64,000 nt of DNA from Vreelandella zhuhanensis (GCF_009793355.1 NZ_WTKP01000013.1:1-64000); one strand, 5' to 3'. Shown: positions 1-8,840, counted from the first letter of the stretch. Numbers and translations: made by a program. Notes: generated from the sequence alone by a model not told the origin.

Positions 1-1
1 G

Positions 2-77
2 TGGCGTCCCATAGGGGGTTCGAACCCCTGTTACCGCCGTGAAAGGGCGGTGTCCTGGACCACTAGACGAATGGGAC
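2..77 (-). tRNA. tRNA-Glu (anticodon TTC)
   Basis: Read on the minus strand, the 76 nt fold into a cloverleaf. The acceptor stem pairs GTCCCAT with ATGGGAC, the T arm contains GGTTCGAACCCC, the anticodon loop is CTTTCAC with TTC, and the discriminator G is followed by an encoded CCA end. The GTCCC start and TTC anticodon identify a glutamate tRNA. Besides translation, Glu-tRNA feeds tetrapyrrole synthesis in bacteria of this group. Other tRNAs could lie beyond the left edge. Confidence 0.96.
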
Positions 78-105
78 ACTTTTCTGCCTCGTCGAGGTGG
101 CGCGT

Positions 106-134
106 ATAGTACTCAGCGCTTGATTGACTGTCAA
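106..134 (-). promoter_or_regulatory. Sigma-70 promoter of tRNA-Glu
   Basis: On the minus strand, TTGACA (129-134) and TACTAT (106-111) are separated by exactly 17 bp. The -10 is followed by the G+C-rich discriminator ACGCGCC. A near-consensus promoter with such a discriminator is typical of stable-RNA genes under stringent control. The expected start is near position 99, about 20 nt before the mature tRNA. Confidence 0.85.
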
Positions 135-235
135 GCACTGCGCCACACTGGCGAAGCGATCCAGGATCACGCATGCTAAACCTCAGGCCTATACCGCCCC
201 GCTGTCATGCGCCTTAATGCACGAAGGAGAAACAC

Positions 236-634
236 ATGGCCAAGATCAAAAAAACCCCTGAACAATGGCGTGAGCAGCTAACGCCGGAGGCGTATCACGT
301 CACCCGTGAAAAAGGCACCGAACCGCCCTTCAGCGGCAATCATCGCGCCAGCGACGAAATCGGCATCTATCATTGCGTATGCTGTCATGCGCCGCTGTTT
401 GAAAACGAACACAAGTTCGATGCCGGTTGCGGCTGGCCCAGCTTCGACCGTCCTTTGGGCAGTCGCAGCGTGGAAGAACATACCGACGCCAGCCATGGCA
501 TGCAGCGCACCGAAGTGCTCTGTTCGCATTGTGACGCCCATCTGGGGCATGTGTTTCCCGATGGGCCGCCGGAAACCACCGGCCTGCGCTATTGCATCAA
601 TGATGTGGCGCTTGAATTTCATCCCGGCGAATGA
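236..634 (+). CDS. msrB: Peptide-methionine (R)-S-oxide reductase MsrB
   Basis: This 132-residue cytoplasmic repair enzyme reduces methionine-R-sulfoxide in proteins, normally with thioredoxin as donor. The structural zinc site is visible as two CxxC pairs, Cys47/Cys50 and Cys96/Cys99. The catalytic cysteine is Cys120 in RYCIND, and the substrate-pocket motif CGWPSF starts at Cys65. Length and ends match the free-standing MsrB family, with no MsrA fusion. A GGAGA box lies about 8 nt before the ATG. It is divergent from tRNA-Glu and is followed by rbgA after about 80 bp, possibly as a separate unit. Confidence 0.97.
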   Translation: MAKIKKTPEQWREQLTPEAYHVTREKGTEPPFSGNHRASDEIGIYHCVCCHAPLFENEHKFDAGCGWPSFDRPLGSRSVEEHTDASHGMQRTEVLCSHCDAHLGHVFPDGPPETTGLRYCINDVALEFHPGE

Positions 635-712
635 CCAGGCATATCTCATAAGCATAGCGGGCGCCATCTGCTAGAATGGCAGCCCGCTTTTTTGTGCTTG
701 CAGGAGAATGCC

Positions 713-1666
713 ATGCTCGGTTGGTTCCCGGGACATATGAACAAGGCCCGCCGCCAGATAAAGGAGGCGCTGCCGGAAATCGACGTGGTGATTGAAGTAC
801 TCGATGCTCGTCTTCCCTACTCCAGTGCCAACCCCATGCTTGCGGTGTTGACCCAGCATAAACCCGTGCTGAAGATACTGTCGCGGGCGGATCTGGCCGA
901 CCCGATACGCACCCAGGAATGGGTCGATTATTTCGATGCCCAGGACGCCACGCGCGCCTTGGCAGTCACCACCACCAACCTGCGCGAACTCAAGCAGATT
1001 CCCAAGCTTTGCCATGAGCTTGCCGGACATATTCGCGCCGACCGTGACGTGCGCGTCATGGTGATGGGCATTCCTAACGTGGGGAAATCCACCTTGATCA
1101 ACGGACTGGCCGGCAGAAAAATCGCCAAGACCGGCAACGAGCCTGCGGTAACCAAGCGCCAGCAAAAGGTGCGTATCGGCGGGCGCGTGGCCTTGATCGA
1201 TACTCCCGGCGTGTTGTGGCCGAAAATCGAGGATCAAGCCAGCGCCTATCGCCTGGCCGCCAGTGGCGCCATCCGCGATACCGCAATCGAATACACCGAT
1301 GTGGCCATCGTCACCAGCGCAGAACTAGCCAAACGCTATCCGGAAGCGCTCAAGGCCCGCTTCAAGCTCAAGGCACTCGCACCCTATGCTCCCGTCGAAC
1401 AACCCCATGGCGTGGACGCAGACGGCCCGCAAAAGCCGGATTTCCTGGCGCTGGCAGGTTTTGATGGCTACGCCATTCTCAAGGAGATTGCTGCTCGGCG
1501 TGCTGGCCTGCGCCCTGGCGGTGAAGTCGACTTGCACCGAGGCGCAGAAGTCTTGCTGCATGAATTGCGTGACGGCAAGCTCGGGCGCTTGACGCTGGAA
1601 ACGCCACAGGATATTCCGGAGCCTGCGCCTCCCGAGCAAGACAATGCCGAGCCTCCCATCGCATAA
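713..1666 (+). CDS. rbgA: Ribosome biogenesis GTPase YlqF/RbgA family
   Basis: This 317-residue circularly permuted GTPase is predicted to act in late 50S subunit assembly. The N-terminal WFPGHM motif typical of the family sits at residues 4-9. G1 is GIPNVGKS at 119-126 and G3 is DTPG at 163-166. The G4 box, which precedes G1 in permuted GTPases, reads SRAD at 57-60 instead of the usual NKxD. I chose ATG 713 because CAGGAG lies 6 nt upstream and the protein then begins as the family does; an in-frame TTG at 692 is a less likely start. alaA follows closely. Confidence 0.92.
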   Translation: MLGWFPGHMNKARRQIKEALPEIDVVIEVLDARLPYSSANPMLAVLTQHKPVLKILSRADLADPIRTQEWVDYFDAQDATRALAVTTTNLRELKQIPKLCHELAGHIRADRDVRVMVMGIPNVGKSTLINGLAGRKIAKTGNEPAVTKRQQKVRIGGRVALIDTPGVLWPKIEDQASAYRLAASGAIRDTAIEYTDVAIVTSAELAKRYPEALKARFKLKALAPYAPVEQPHGVDADGPQKPDFLALAGFDGYAILKEIAARRAGLRPGGEVDLHRGAEVLLHELRDGKLGRLTLETPQDIPEPAPPEQDNAEPPIA

Positions 1667-1733
1667 TACGTTGCGCTACGTTGTGTCGGCCCGCCTTGTC
1701 GGGCCGCCCCTGGACCCCCTTTGGATACGCTAC

Positions 1734-2981
1734 ATGGATACCCCGCAACCCCTCGAATCACAAAAGCTTCGGAAGTCCGATAAACTCGCCAATGTCTGCT
1801 ACGACATCCGCGGTCCGGTGCTGGATCATGCCAAACGCCTGGAAGAGGAAGGTCAGCGCATTCTCAAGCTCAACATCGGCAATCCCGCGCCGTTCGGCTT
1901 CGAAGCGCCGGAAGAAATTCTGCAAGATGTCATGCGCAACCTGGCCACCGCCCAGGGTTACTGTGATTCGAAAGGGCTCTACTCGGCACGCAAGGCGATC
2001 ATGCAGGAATGCCAGCGCAAGGAAATCCCCGGCGTCGGTGTGGAAGATATCTATATCGGCAACGGCGTATCCGAGCTGATCGTGATGGCAATGCAGGCTC
2101 TGCTCAACGACGGCGATGAAGTACTGATTCCCGCCCCGGATTACCCTTTATGGACCGCTGCGGCGAATCTTTCCGGCGGACATGCCGTGCATTACCTTTG
2201 CGATGAACAGGCGGGTTGGGCACCGGACATGGCCGATATTCGCGCCAAGGTGACCAGCCATACCCGTGCGATTGTATTGATCAATCCCAACAACCCCACC
2301 GGCGCGGTTTACCCTCCAGCCGTGGTGCGTGAACTGCTGGACATCGCCCGCGAGCACAATCTGGTGGTGTTTTCCGACGAGATCTACGACAAGATTCTGT
2401 ATGACGGCGTGGAGCACATCTCGACTGGCGCCCTGGCCGATGATGACCAACTGGTCATTACCATGAACGGCTTGTCGAAAAGCTATCGCTGCGCCGGGTT
2501 TCGCTCGGGCTGGATGATCATTTCCGGGGATATTGCCAAAAAACGTGCCGCCGATTATATCCAGGGGCTGACAATGCTGGCCTCGATGCGCCTGTGTGCC
2601 AACGTACCGGCACAGCACGCCATCCAAACGGCACTCGGCGGTTACCAGTCGATCAACGACCTGATCCTGCCCGGCGGGCGCCTGCTTGCCCAACGCGACA
2701 TTACCTTCGAAAAGCTCAATGCAATTCCCGGGGTGTCCTGCGTCAAACCTCAGGGAGCGCTATATGCCTTCCCGCGGCTTGATCCCAAGGTCTTCAATAT
2801 TCAGGACGACCAACAACTGGTATTGGATCTGTTGCTGCAAGAGAAAATTCTGCTGGTACAGGGCACCGCCTTCAACTGGCCGGAGCCGGATCATGTGCGC
2901 ATCGTGACCCTACCCTGGGCCGAGCAACTGGGAGACGCCCTGGATCGCTTCGCCAACTTCCTGTCGCGTTATCGGCAATGA
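1734..2981 (+). CDS. alaA: Glutamate-pyruvate aminotransferase AlaA
   Basis: This 415-residue class I/II PLP aminotransferase makes alanine from pyruvate and glutamate in the cytosol. It can be followed along nearly its whole length against E. coli AlaA as I remember it, with shared blocks NVCYDIRGPVL, LNIGNPAPFGF, INPNNPTGAV and LCANVPAQHAIQTALGGYQS. The PLP lysine is Lys249 in NGLSKSYR. An upstream in-frame ATG at 1644 overlaps rbgA and would add 30 residues absent from the family, so ATG 1734 is preferred, although its ribosome-binding site is weak. Confidence 0.95.
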   Translation: MDTPQPLESQKLRKSDKLANVCYDIRGPVLDHAKRLEEEGQRILKLNIGNPAPFGFEAPEEILQDVMRNLATAQGYCDSKGLYSARKAIMQECQRKEIPGVGVEDIYIGNGVSELIVMAMQALLNDGDEVLIPAPDYPLWTAAANLSGGHAVHYLCDEQAGWAPDMADIRAKVTSHTRAIVLINPNNPTGAVYPPAVVRELLDIAREHNLVVFSDEIYDKILYDGVEHISTGALADDDQLVITMNGLSKSYRCAGFRSGWMIISGDIAKKRAADYIQGLTMLASMRLCANVPAQHAIQTALGGYQSINDLILPGGRLLAQRDITFEKLNAIPGVSCVKPQGALYAFPRLDPKVFNIQDDQQLVLDLLLQEKILLVQGTAFNWPEPDHVRIVTLPWAEQLGDALDRFANFLSRYRQ

Positions 2982-3079
2982 GTTAACGTCATGCCCGAGT
3001 TTGAAACTCGAGCGCGGCCGCCGCATCTAAGCCATCGTTTAGACACGGCTTCCTACATGTCCCACGGAGAATGTGCACC

Positions 3080-3982
3080 ATGATGAGAATCCTGCTTTTT
3101 CTGGGAACCAACCTGGCGGTTATCATCATCGCCAGCATTACCCTGCGCCTGCTCGGGGTGGAGAGCTATCTGCGTGGGCAGGGCATCAACTTTACCAGTC
3201 TGCTGATTTTCTGCTTTATCTTCGGCATGGCGGGCTCGATGATCTCGCTGTTTATCTCCAAGTGGATGGCCAAACGCAGCACCGGCACGGTCGTCATCGA
3301 GACACCCTCCAATTCCACTGAAAAGTGGCTGGTGGACACCGTGGCCGAACTGGCCCGCGAGGCAGGCATCAAGACGCCGGAAGTGGGAATATTTCCGGCC
3401 CAGCAATCCAACGCCTTTGCTACCGGCTGGAACAAGGATGACGCCTTGGTGGCAGTGTCCGCCGGTCTGCTCAACCGCATGCGCCCGGACGAAGTACGCG
3501 CGGTGCTGGCTCACGAGATCGGCCACGTGGCCAACGGCGACATGGTGACCTTGGCACTGATTCAGGGCGTGCTCAACACCTTCGTGATGTTCTTCGCCCG
3601 GGTGGTCGCTCATCTGGTAGACAACTTCCTGCGTAGCCGCAGCGAAGGCGGAGGCTTGGGATTTATCGGCTATTTCGTGGTGGTTATCGTGGCGGAAATC
3701 GTCTTTGGCCTGATTGCCTCGATCATCGTCGCCTGGTTCTCGCGCTTTCGCGAATACCGTGCCGATTCCGCGGGGGCACGCCTGGCCGGCACCGGTGCCA
3801 TGGTCAACGCTCTGGCACGCCTGAAAGCGGAAACCCAGATGCCCGACGAGATGCCGGACACCCTGACTGCCTTCGCCATCACCACCGGCCAGACCCGCAA
3901 GATCATGGAGCGCCTTTTTGCCAGCCACCCGCCGCTGGACGACCGCATTCGTGCCTTGAAAGAAGCCGCCTATCGTCAATAA
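3080..3982 (+). CDS. htpX: Protease HtpX (M48 membrane metallopeptidase)
   Basis: This 300-residue inner-membrane zinc protease takes part in membrane-protein quality control. Hydrophobic segments lie at about residues 4-25 and 38-58, with another pair near 155-180 and 195-220. The zinc site HEIGH is at 145-149 and the third ligand is probably Glu225 in FREYRAD. The length fits the family. ATG 3080 was chosen because GGAGA lies 9 nt upstream and the start MMRI matches other HtpX proteins; ATG 3071 would add three residues. It is convergent with pdxB across a shared hairpin. Confidence 0.96.
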   Translation: MMRILLFLGTNLAVIIIASITLRLLGVESYLRGQGINFTSLLIFCFIFGMAGSMISLFISKWMAKRSTGTVVIETPSNSTEKWLVDTVAELAREAGIKTPEVGIFPAQQSNAFATGWNKDDALVAVSAGLLNRMRPDEVRAVLAHEIGHVANGDMVTLALIQGVLNTFVMFFARVVAHLVDNFLRSRSEGGGLGFIGYFVVVIVAEIVFGLIASIIVAWFSRFREYRADSAGARLAGTGAMVNALARLKAETQMPDEMPDTLTAFAITTGQTRKIMERLFASHPPLDDRIRALKEAAYRQ

Positions 3983-4021
3983 GCGGTAACAGCCACGTTG
4001 CTTGCCAGCCATTTCCTGAGG

Positions 4022-4047
4022 ATAAAGCCTGCTTATGCAGGCTTTAT
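4022..4047. terminator. Bidirectional hairpin between htpX and pdxB
   Basis: A perfect 11-bp stem, ATAAAGCCTGC with GCAGGCTTTAT, closes a 4-nt TTAT loop. It lies between convergent genes and overlaps the pdxB stop codon, so it probably ends transcription from both sides. The T-run is short in each direction. Confidence 0.7.
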
Positions 4048-5219
4048 GTTTGTTGGTTGACTTGAAATCCCGCGGCTTGCAATAAAGACGCCAGTCTCAG
4101 GGCCTCCCCGCTCAGATTCACCTTCAATGTCGAGAACTCACGGCGTAGCGGATAGTCGGCTCGGCAGTGATCAAAACCCAGCGTGATTCCTTCCTCATGC
4201 ATCTGACGCCACAGGCGGTCATGGTCTCTGCGCACGTCATATACCGCACGGACACACAGCCGGAGCGCGTCTTCGGCGTCCAATGCCTGCGCCAGGCTGA
4301 GCTCGGCGAGCGCCGGTGGCGGCAGCAGAGCGTCCAGGCTCAACGGTGTGCGGCCGGTCTTGGCGGCAAGCGCTGCGTGAATCATCCAGCTGCCGCGCAG
4401 CTTGCCATCCAGGCTGTAACCGGCGATATGCGGCGTGGCCAGCGCTGCCAGATCACGCAACCCGGCATCAATGCCGGGTTCGTGCTCCCATACATCCAGC
4501 ACCGCACTGATACTGTCCCTGCCTACCAAACCTCTACCTGCCATGCCCCTGCCCACCAGGCATTGGCGAAGCGCCAGCCCATCGATACAATCGCCACGTC
4601 CGGCATTGAGCACGATGCTTCCCGGCGCCAGCCTGTCGAGCTCCTGGGCGCCCAGTAGATGATGGGTCGCATGCCGGCCGTCTGGTACCAGTGGCGTATG
4701 CAGGCAAATCACATCGCAGCGCTCGAGTAAGGTAGCCAAGCTGTCATAACCGTCTTCGCCTTCCTTCTCCGCCCGTGGCGGGTCACAGGCGAGCGTCGCC
4801 ACGCCCATGGCTTGAAGGCGCGAGCGTAGCCGGCTACCCACATTACCCACCCCGACGATGCCGACACAGCGCTCTCCCAGCTGCCAGCCTCCCCGCTCGG
4901 CCAAGGTCAAAAGGCTCGAAAGCACGTAATCCACTACCGCCTCGGCATTGCACCCTGGGGCACTGGCAAAGGCGATATCCCGCGCCTTGAGAGCGTCGAG
5001 ATCGATATGATCGGTGCCGATGGTGCAGGTTCCCACGAAGCTGAGCGCACTGTTCGCCACCAGAGCGGCATTCACCGGAGTAACCGAGCGCACGATCAAC
5101 GCATCCGCATCGCGCACATCCGCCGGGGTTATCTCACGCCCCGGCAAACGCAGCATCTCCCCGAAAAATCCAAAACAGCGTTCAGCCGCCGGAACATTGG
5201 CATCGACAACGATTTTCAC
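4044..5219 (-). CDS. pdxB: Erythronate-4-phosphate dehydrogenase PdxB
   Basis: This 391-residue D-2-hydroxyacid dehydrogenase oxidises 4-phosphoerythronate in the DXP-dependent pyridoxal 5'-phosphate pathway. The NAD-binding GVGNVG motif is at 123-128. The catalytic set is Arg208 in NAGRGD, Glu245 in DVWEHEP and His264 in TPHIAGYS. The C-terminal dimerisation domain specific to PdxB is present. It is slightly longer than E. coli PdxB (378). An insertion at about 221-235 has an internal repetition (VGRG-MAGRG-LVGRD) that looks like a small in-frame duplication. The ATG follows an AGGAGT box. It is divergent from the small WGR-like gene. Confidence 0.96.
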   Translation of the reverse strand: MKIVVDANVPAAERCFGFFGEMLRLPGREITPADVRDADALIVRSVTPVNAALVANSALSFVGTCTIGTDHIDLDALKARDIAFASAPGCNAEAVVDYVLSSLLTLAERGGWQLGERCVGIVGVGNVGSRLRSRLQAMGVATLACDPPRAEKEGEDGYDSLATLLERCDVICLHTPLVPDGRHATHHLLGAQELDRLAPGSIVLNAGRGDCIDGLALRQCLVGRGMAGRGLVGRDSISAVLDVWEHEPGIDAGLRDLAALATPHIAGYSLDGKLRGSWMIHAALAAKTGRTPLSLDALLPPPALAELSLAQALDAEDALRLCVRAVYDVRRDHDRLWRQMHEEGITLGFDHCRADYPLRREFSTLKVNLSGEALRLASLLQAAGFQVNQQT

Positions 5220-5331
5220 GGACGACTCCTTGTAGTTTCTTAGCCGTAAATAGGCGGATGTGAATAGGCTTTGGCGCTGGTCGGCTTTACAATAGGCGCG
5301 CCTTTCACCTACCCCTGCCCGGAGACATTTT

Positions 5332-5613
5332 GTGATCGTACGCTGGGAAACCGACCACGACTATGTACTGGTGCATATCCATCAGGATATGTTCGGAGAC
5401 TGGATATTCAGCCGTGCCTGGGGCCAGATCGGCACCCAGTACGGCGGGCTGAAACATCAACTGGCCGAGCATCACGGCCAAGCCAGGATGTGGCTGGAAG
5501 ACGAAACCACCATCCAGGCCTCGCGTGGCTTTTGCAAGGTACTGGATGTGGATGACGAGAGTCCCGAGGGCGTCGCGGCCATGCGCCAGCTATCGCTGCT
5601 GGACATGCTCTAG
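5332..5613 (+). CDS. Small WGR-like domain protein
   Basis: The 93-residue protein has no assigned function. Its core, IFSRAWGQIGTQYGG (residues 25-39), resembles the WGR domain, a nucleic-acid-associated fold found in PARPs and some bacterial proteins. The rest is mixed and acidic, with no signal peptide or membrane segment. It starts at GTG, with GGAGA 6 nt upstream. It ends at 5613, directly abutting the convergent glutaredoxin-like gene. The coding call is supported by the ribosome-binding site and tight packing. The WGR assignment rests on a short motif. Confidence 0.75.
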   Translation: MIVRWETDHDYVLVHIHQDMFGDWIFSRAWGQIGTQYGGLKHQLAEHHGQARMWLEDETTIQASRGFCKVLDVDDESPEGVAAMRQLSLLDML

Positions 5614-5949
5614 CTAGCCCAGAAACCGCCGCCCATGGCGCTGATACGCCGCTTTGGGCGAAGGGGCCGGGGCCGGGCCGGTAAACTTTGCCAGCGCTAC
5701 TTCATCCAGCCAGCCGCGTACCTTCAACCATTCGCTCAAGCGTTCCAGCTCGAATCCACGGTCCAGCTCTTTCCCCACCTCATCCATCACGACCGGAATA
5801 CGCATGCCGTAGCGCGCCATCAAGGCCTCGTCGTCGCTGATTTCAATAGGCGACAGTACGACCTCGTCGTTGGCCAGGGTATGAACCAGGGCTTCCAGCT
5901 GTTCGCACAGATGACAGCCTAGGGTGGTGTAAAGGCGAAGATGAATCAC
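5614..5949 (-). CDS. Glutaredoxin-like family protein
   Basis: This 111-residue protein has a thioredoxin-fold redox centre, Cys12-His-Leu-Cys15, in TLGCHLCEQ after a short beta strand. This is the hallmark of the small glutaredoxin-like (DUF836) family. A conserved RIPV cis-proline segment lies near residues 50-53. Its substrate is unknown. It starts at GTG, and the first bases overlap the rlmKL stop as GTGA, so it is probably translated from the same mRNA. The pairing with a large rRNA methyltransferase may only reflect shared transcription. Confidence 0.85.
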   Translation of the reverse strand: MIHLRLYTTLGCHLCEQLEALVHTLANDEVVLSPIEISDDEALMARYGMRIPVVMDEVGKELDRGFELERLSEWLKVRGWLDEVALAKFTGPAPAPSPKAAYQRHGRRFLG

Positions 5950-8213
5950 ACCCCCTCCCGATGACGCAGCAGGAACACATGGTGCAGGTTGGTGCGGCGC
6001 TGGAAATCAGGATCAAAACTTTTCGCCGATATATCCTCCACCTGGTAACGCTCGGCCACCGCCCCATGCAGTTTGAAACGGCGCTGGTTGTTGGAAAACA
6101 CCAAGGTACCGCCGGGAGCCAAACGGGCCATGGCCAAGTCCAGCAAGCGCGGGTGATCGCGCTGGATATCCAGGGTTTCCTGCATCTTCTTGGAATTGGA
6201 AAATGTCGGCGGGTCCAAGAAGATCAGGTCGAATTGGGTAGAAGCGGTTTCCAGCCAGTGAAAGCAGTCCTCTCGCACCAGGCGATGCTGGGCAGGGTCC
6301 AGGTCATTCAGGGCAAAGTTGTCCCGTGCCCAGTCCAGATAGGTATTGGACATGTCCACACTGACGCTGTCGCTGGCACCCCCCAGTGCGGCCTGCACCG
6401 TGGCGGTGGCGGTGTAGCAGAAAAGGTTGAGAAACCGCTTGCCGTCGGCCATTTCTTTCAGCATGCGACGCACCGGACGGTGATCGAGAAACAGACCGGT
6501 ATCCAGATAATCGCGCAAGTTCACCCATAGCCGGGCATCGCCCTCGCGCACTTCAAAACGCTCGCCACTGGCGCCGCGCTTTTGATACTGAGCCTTGCCG
6601 GTCTGACGCTCGCGCTGCTTGACATAAATATTGCTGGCATCCACCCCCAAGGCTTCAGGCAATACTTCCAGGGCGTCGTAGAGGCGCTTTTGCGCTTGGG
6701 CGGGATTGATCGAACGCGGCGGCGCGTATTCCTGCACATGGACACGGTCGAGATAGCAGTCAATCGCCAAAGCGTACTCAGGCATGTCGGCGTCGTACAG
6801 GCGATAGCACGTCTCACCGCTTTGCTTGATCCATTTCTTCAGCCGCTTCTGGTTCTTGCGCAAGCGATTGGCAAACATCTGGGCGCCTTCGCCTGGCTCT
6901 GCAGCACTCTCTCCTGGCTCGCCTTCCGCTATTTCTTGGGTCGCTTCTTTCATCCCCACGCTCAGGTTTTCACTCACATCTTGCGGCATGCTTTTTGGCG
7001 ACGTTTGCACGGCCTGCTCGGAGGTATCGGGAATATTCATGAGCAGCAGCTTGGCATCCAAAGGCCCGTTCTTTAGCGCGTACTGCTTATGGGCACGCAA
7101 GCCGAGGCGATGCCCCAAGTCAGGGTTGCCAGTGAATAGGGCAAGCGTCCAGCCGGGAAATTCTGCCTTGACGCGCTCACCCAGCTTTGCATAAAGCGTG
7201 ACCAGCTCGGGTAATTCACCCAAGCGTTCACCATAGGGCGGGTTGGTAATCACCAGTCCCCGGTCAGTGTCTTCCAGGGATGCGGGACGCTGCAGTTGCG
7301 TTAGGCTTGCCCCTTCAAACTGGATCAAGGCAGGAATGCCTGCGCGCATGGCGTTGGCATTGGCGGCTGAAAGTGCCGTCGGGCTCTGATCGAATCCGAA
7401 CAGTGGGGACTTGCAGCGCTTGCGCCCAAGGCTGGCACGCTCTTCGGCCTGTTTCTTGACGTCTATCCAGACATTTTCCTGATGCCCGGCCCAACCGTGG
7501 AAACCGAAACGCTGGCGCGCCAGGTTGGGGGCGACATCCGCCGCCATCATTGCTGCCTCGATCACCAGGGTGCCGGCACCGCACAGTGGATCAAGCAGGG
7601 CTTCGCCTGCTTCGGCCCGCTTGGGCCAGCCAGCTCTTACCAGCAAGGCGGCGGCAAGGTTCTCCTTCAGCGGCGCATGGCCCACCTCACGGCGATAGCC
7701 ACGCCGGTGCAGGCTTTCCCCGGAAATATCTATACCCAGGGTCAGGTTGGCGCGATGCAGGTTGGCGTAGAGACGTAGGTCGGGCATTTTCAGGTCGATA
7801 TCGGGACGTGGCTGGCCAGCCAGCTGCAGGGCATCCACCACGCCGTCCTTGACGGTCTGGGCGCCGAAACGGGTATGGCGAATCTGGTCGCTGCGTCCGT
7901 GAAAATCCACTGCAAGGGTGCGGCCCGGCACCACATGCTGCGCCCAGTTCAAGGCCGCAGTTGCCATGCGTAGCTGTTCCGGGGACTCCACCATCGATTC
8001 GCGCACCAGACACAAGATGATGCGATTGGCTAACCGGGACCACAGGCAGATGCGGTAAGCCGTTTCCAGGCTAGCGGTAAAATAAACGCCGGCGACGGTG
8101 GTCTTTCCAGGTGTGGCACCTAGGTCGGTGAGTTCATCGGCCAGGAGAAGTTCGATGCCTTTGGGGCAGCTCGCCAGCAGATTCAGAGGGGATTCGTGGG
8201 TCGGCTCGGTCAT
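5946..8213 (-). CDS. rlmL: Bifunctional 23S rRNA methyltransferase RlmKL
   Basis: This 755-residue enzyme methylates 23S rRNA twice (m2G2445 and m7G2069 in E. coli numbering). Residues 1 to about 165 hold the THUMP region. The RlmL half carries DPLCGAGT (208-215) and the catalytic NPPYG (324-328). The RlmK half carries NLFCYTATATV (596-606) and DPPTF (667-671). Between the halves, residues about 395-443 form a polar linker rich in Glu, Ser, Gln and Pro, which accounts for most of the length beyond E. coli RlmKL (702). It is the first gene of a pair with the glutaredoxin-like gene. Confidence 0.96.
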   Translation of the reverse strand: MTEPTHESPLNLLASCPKGIELLLADELTDLGATPGKTTVAGVYFTASLETAYRICLWSRLANRIILCLVRESMVESPEQLRMATAALNWAQHVVPGRTLAVDFHGRSDQIRHTRFGAQTVKDGVVDALQLAGQPRPDIDLKMPDLRLYANLHRANLTLGIDISGESLHRRGYRREVGHAPLKENLAAALLVRAGWPKRAEAGEALLDPLCGAGTLVIEAAMMAADVAPNLARQRFGFHGWAGHQENVWIDVKKQAEERASLGRKRCKSPLFGFDQSPTALSAANANAMRAGIPALIQFEGASLTQLQRPASLEDTDRGLVITNPPYGERLGELPELVTLYAKLGERVKAEFPGWTLALFTGNPDLGHRLGLRAHKQYALKNGPLDAKLLLMNIPDTSEQAVQTSPKSMPQDVSENLSVGMKEATQEIAEGEPGESAAEPGEGAQMFANRLRKNQKRLKKWIKQSGETCYRLYDADMPEYALAIDCYLDRVHVQEYAPPRSINPAQAQKRLYDALEVLPEALGVDASNIYVKQRERQTGKAQYQKRGASGERFEVREGDARLWVNLRDYLDTGLFLDHRPVRRMLKEMADGKRFLNLFCYTATATVQAALGGASDSVSVDMSNTYLDWARDNFALNDLDPAQHRLVREDCFHWLETASTQFDLIFLDPPTFSNSKKMQETLDIQRDHPRLLDLAMARLAPGGTLVFSNNQRRFKLHGAVAERYQVEDISAKSFDPDFQRRTNLHHVFLLRHREGV

Positions 8214-8544
8214 GGTATGTGTGGCGGCTCGGCGCCTATTCCTATTTATAACGATTAAGTTTACGTCTTATGACAATTTGGGGGTCGACAAAGGGGACCA
8301 TAATGAGCTAACAATAACAGGGTAGCTACACAAAACGCATGCGTTCCTTGTCACGGTAACGGTATGGTTACCGCTGGCCAAAATGGGTACTTCATAGCCG
8401 GTCATTTCCGCTAGTATAGGTACCTTCTCTTGAAAGATAGCTCTTGAAATAAAAGCAGCAGTAGAGGCAGTGCTTCAAAAATCCAGCACGTCGAAACAGG
8501 CTTTTATTTTTAAAAAAACGGCTTTCATGATAAGAGGTTAGCCA
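8214..8544. other. Divergent rlmKL/rmf intergenic region
   Basis: These 331 bp hold the promoters for rlmKL and rmf, but neither can be fixed with confidence. A TATAAA-like -10 for rlmKL lies at 8245-8250 on the minus strand. An inverted repeat CGGTAAC-6-GTTACCG at 8354-8373 could be an operator. An A/T-rich tract with a poly-A run is at 8500-8520, just before rmf. Rmf is normally induced by ppGpp in stationary phase, which fits a long leader. I see no further gene. Confidence 0.5.
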
Positions 8545-8751
8545 ATGAAACGACAAAAACGTGATCGCTTCCAGCGTGCTTATGTTCACGGTTATAAGGC
8601 AGGGCTTACCGGTCGTTCCCGCGATGATTGCCCCAGTCAAGAGGTCAATCTTCGCGAATACTGGATGAGTGGTTGGCGTGAAGGTCGGGGAGACCAATGG
8701 GATGGAATGACCGGCGTTTCCGGCATCCATAAAAACCCCATGGTCATGTAA
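8545..8751 (+). CDS. rmf: Ribosome modulation factor Rmf
   Basis: This 68-residue basic protein drives dimerisation of 70S ribosomes into inactive 100S particles in stationary phase. The N-terminus MKRQKRDRFQRAY and the downstream GYKAGLTGRS and WMSGWREGRGD blocks match E. coli Rmf (55 residues). The tail is about 13 residues longer. AGAGG lies about 8 nt before the ATG. A strong terminator follows. The gene is monocistronic. Confidence 0.95.
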   Translation: MKRQKRDRFQRAYVHGYKAGLTGRSRDDCPSQEVNLREYWMSGWREGRGDQWDGMTGVSGIHKNPMVM

Positions 8752-8810
8752 CCGACTCAGCCACCTTTCATCTTTTAATTGGCTCCATGCCTGGTTGAGT
8801 TGTGCACCTA

Positions 8811-8833
8811 GCCCGCGTTTTCGCGGGCTTTTT
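8811..8833 (+). terminator. Rho-independent terminator after rmf
   Basis: The stem GCCCGCG/CGCGGGC closes a TTTT loop and is followed by TTTTT. It sits 60 bp after the rmf stop and just before the convergent pyrD end. Confidence 0.9.
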
Positions 8834-8840
8834 GATGCTA

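Noticed and set aside
2997..3011. CGAGTTTGAAACTCG near-palindrome after alaA as a terminator
   Set aside because: It has practically no loop and no T-run, so it cannot fold into a useful terminator hairpin.
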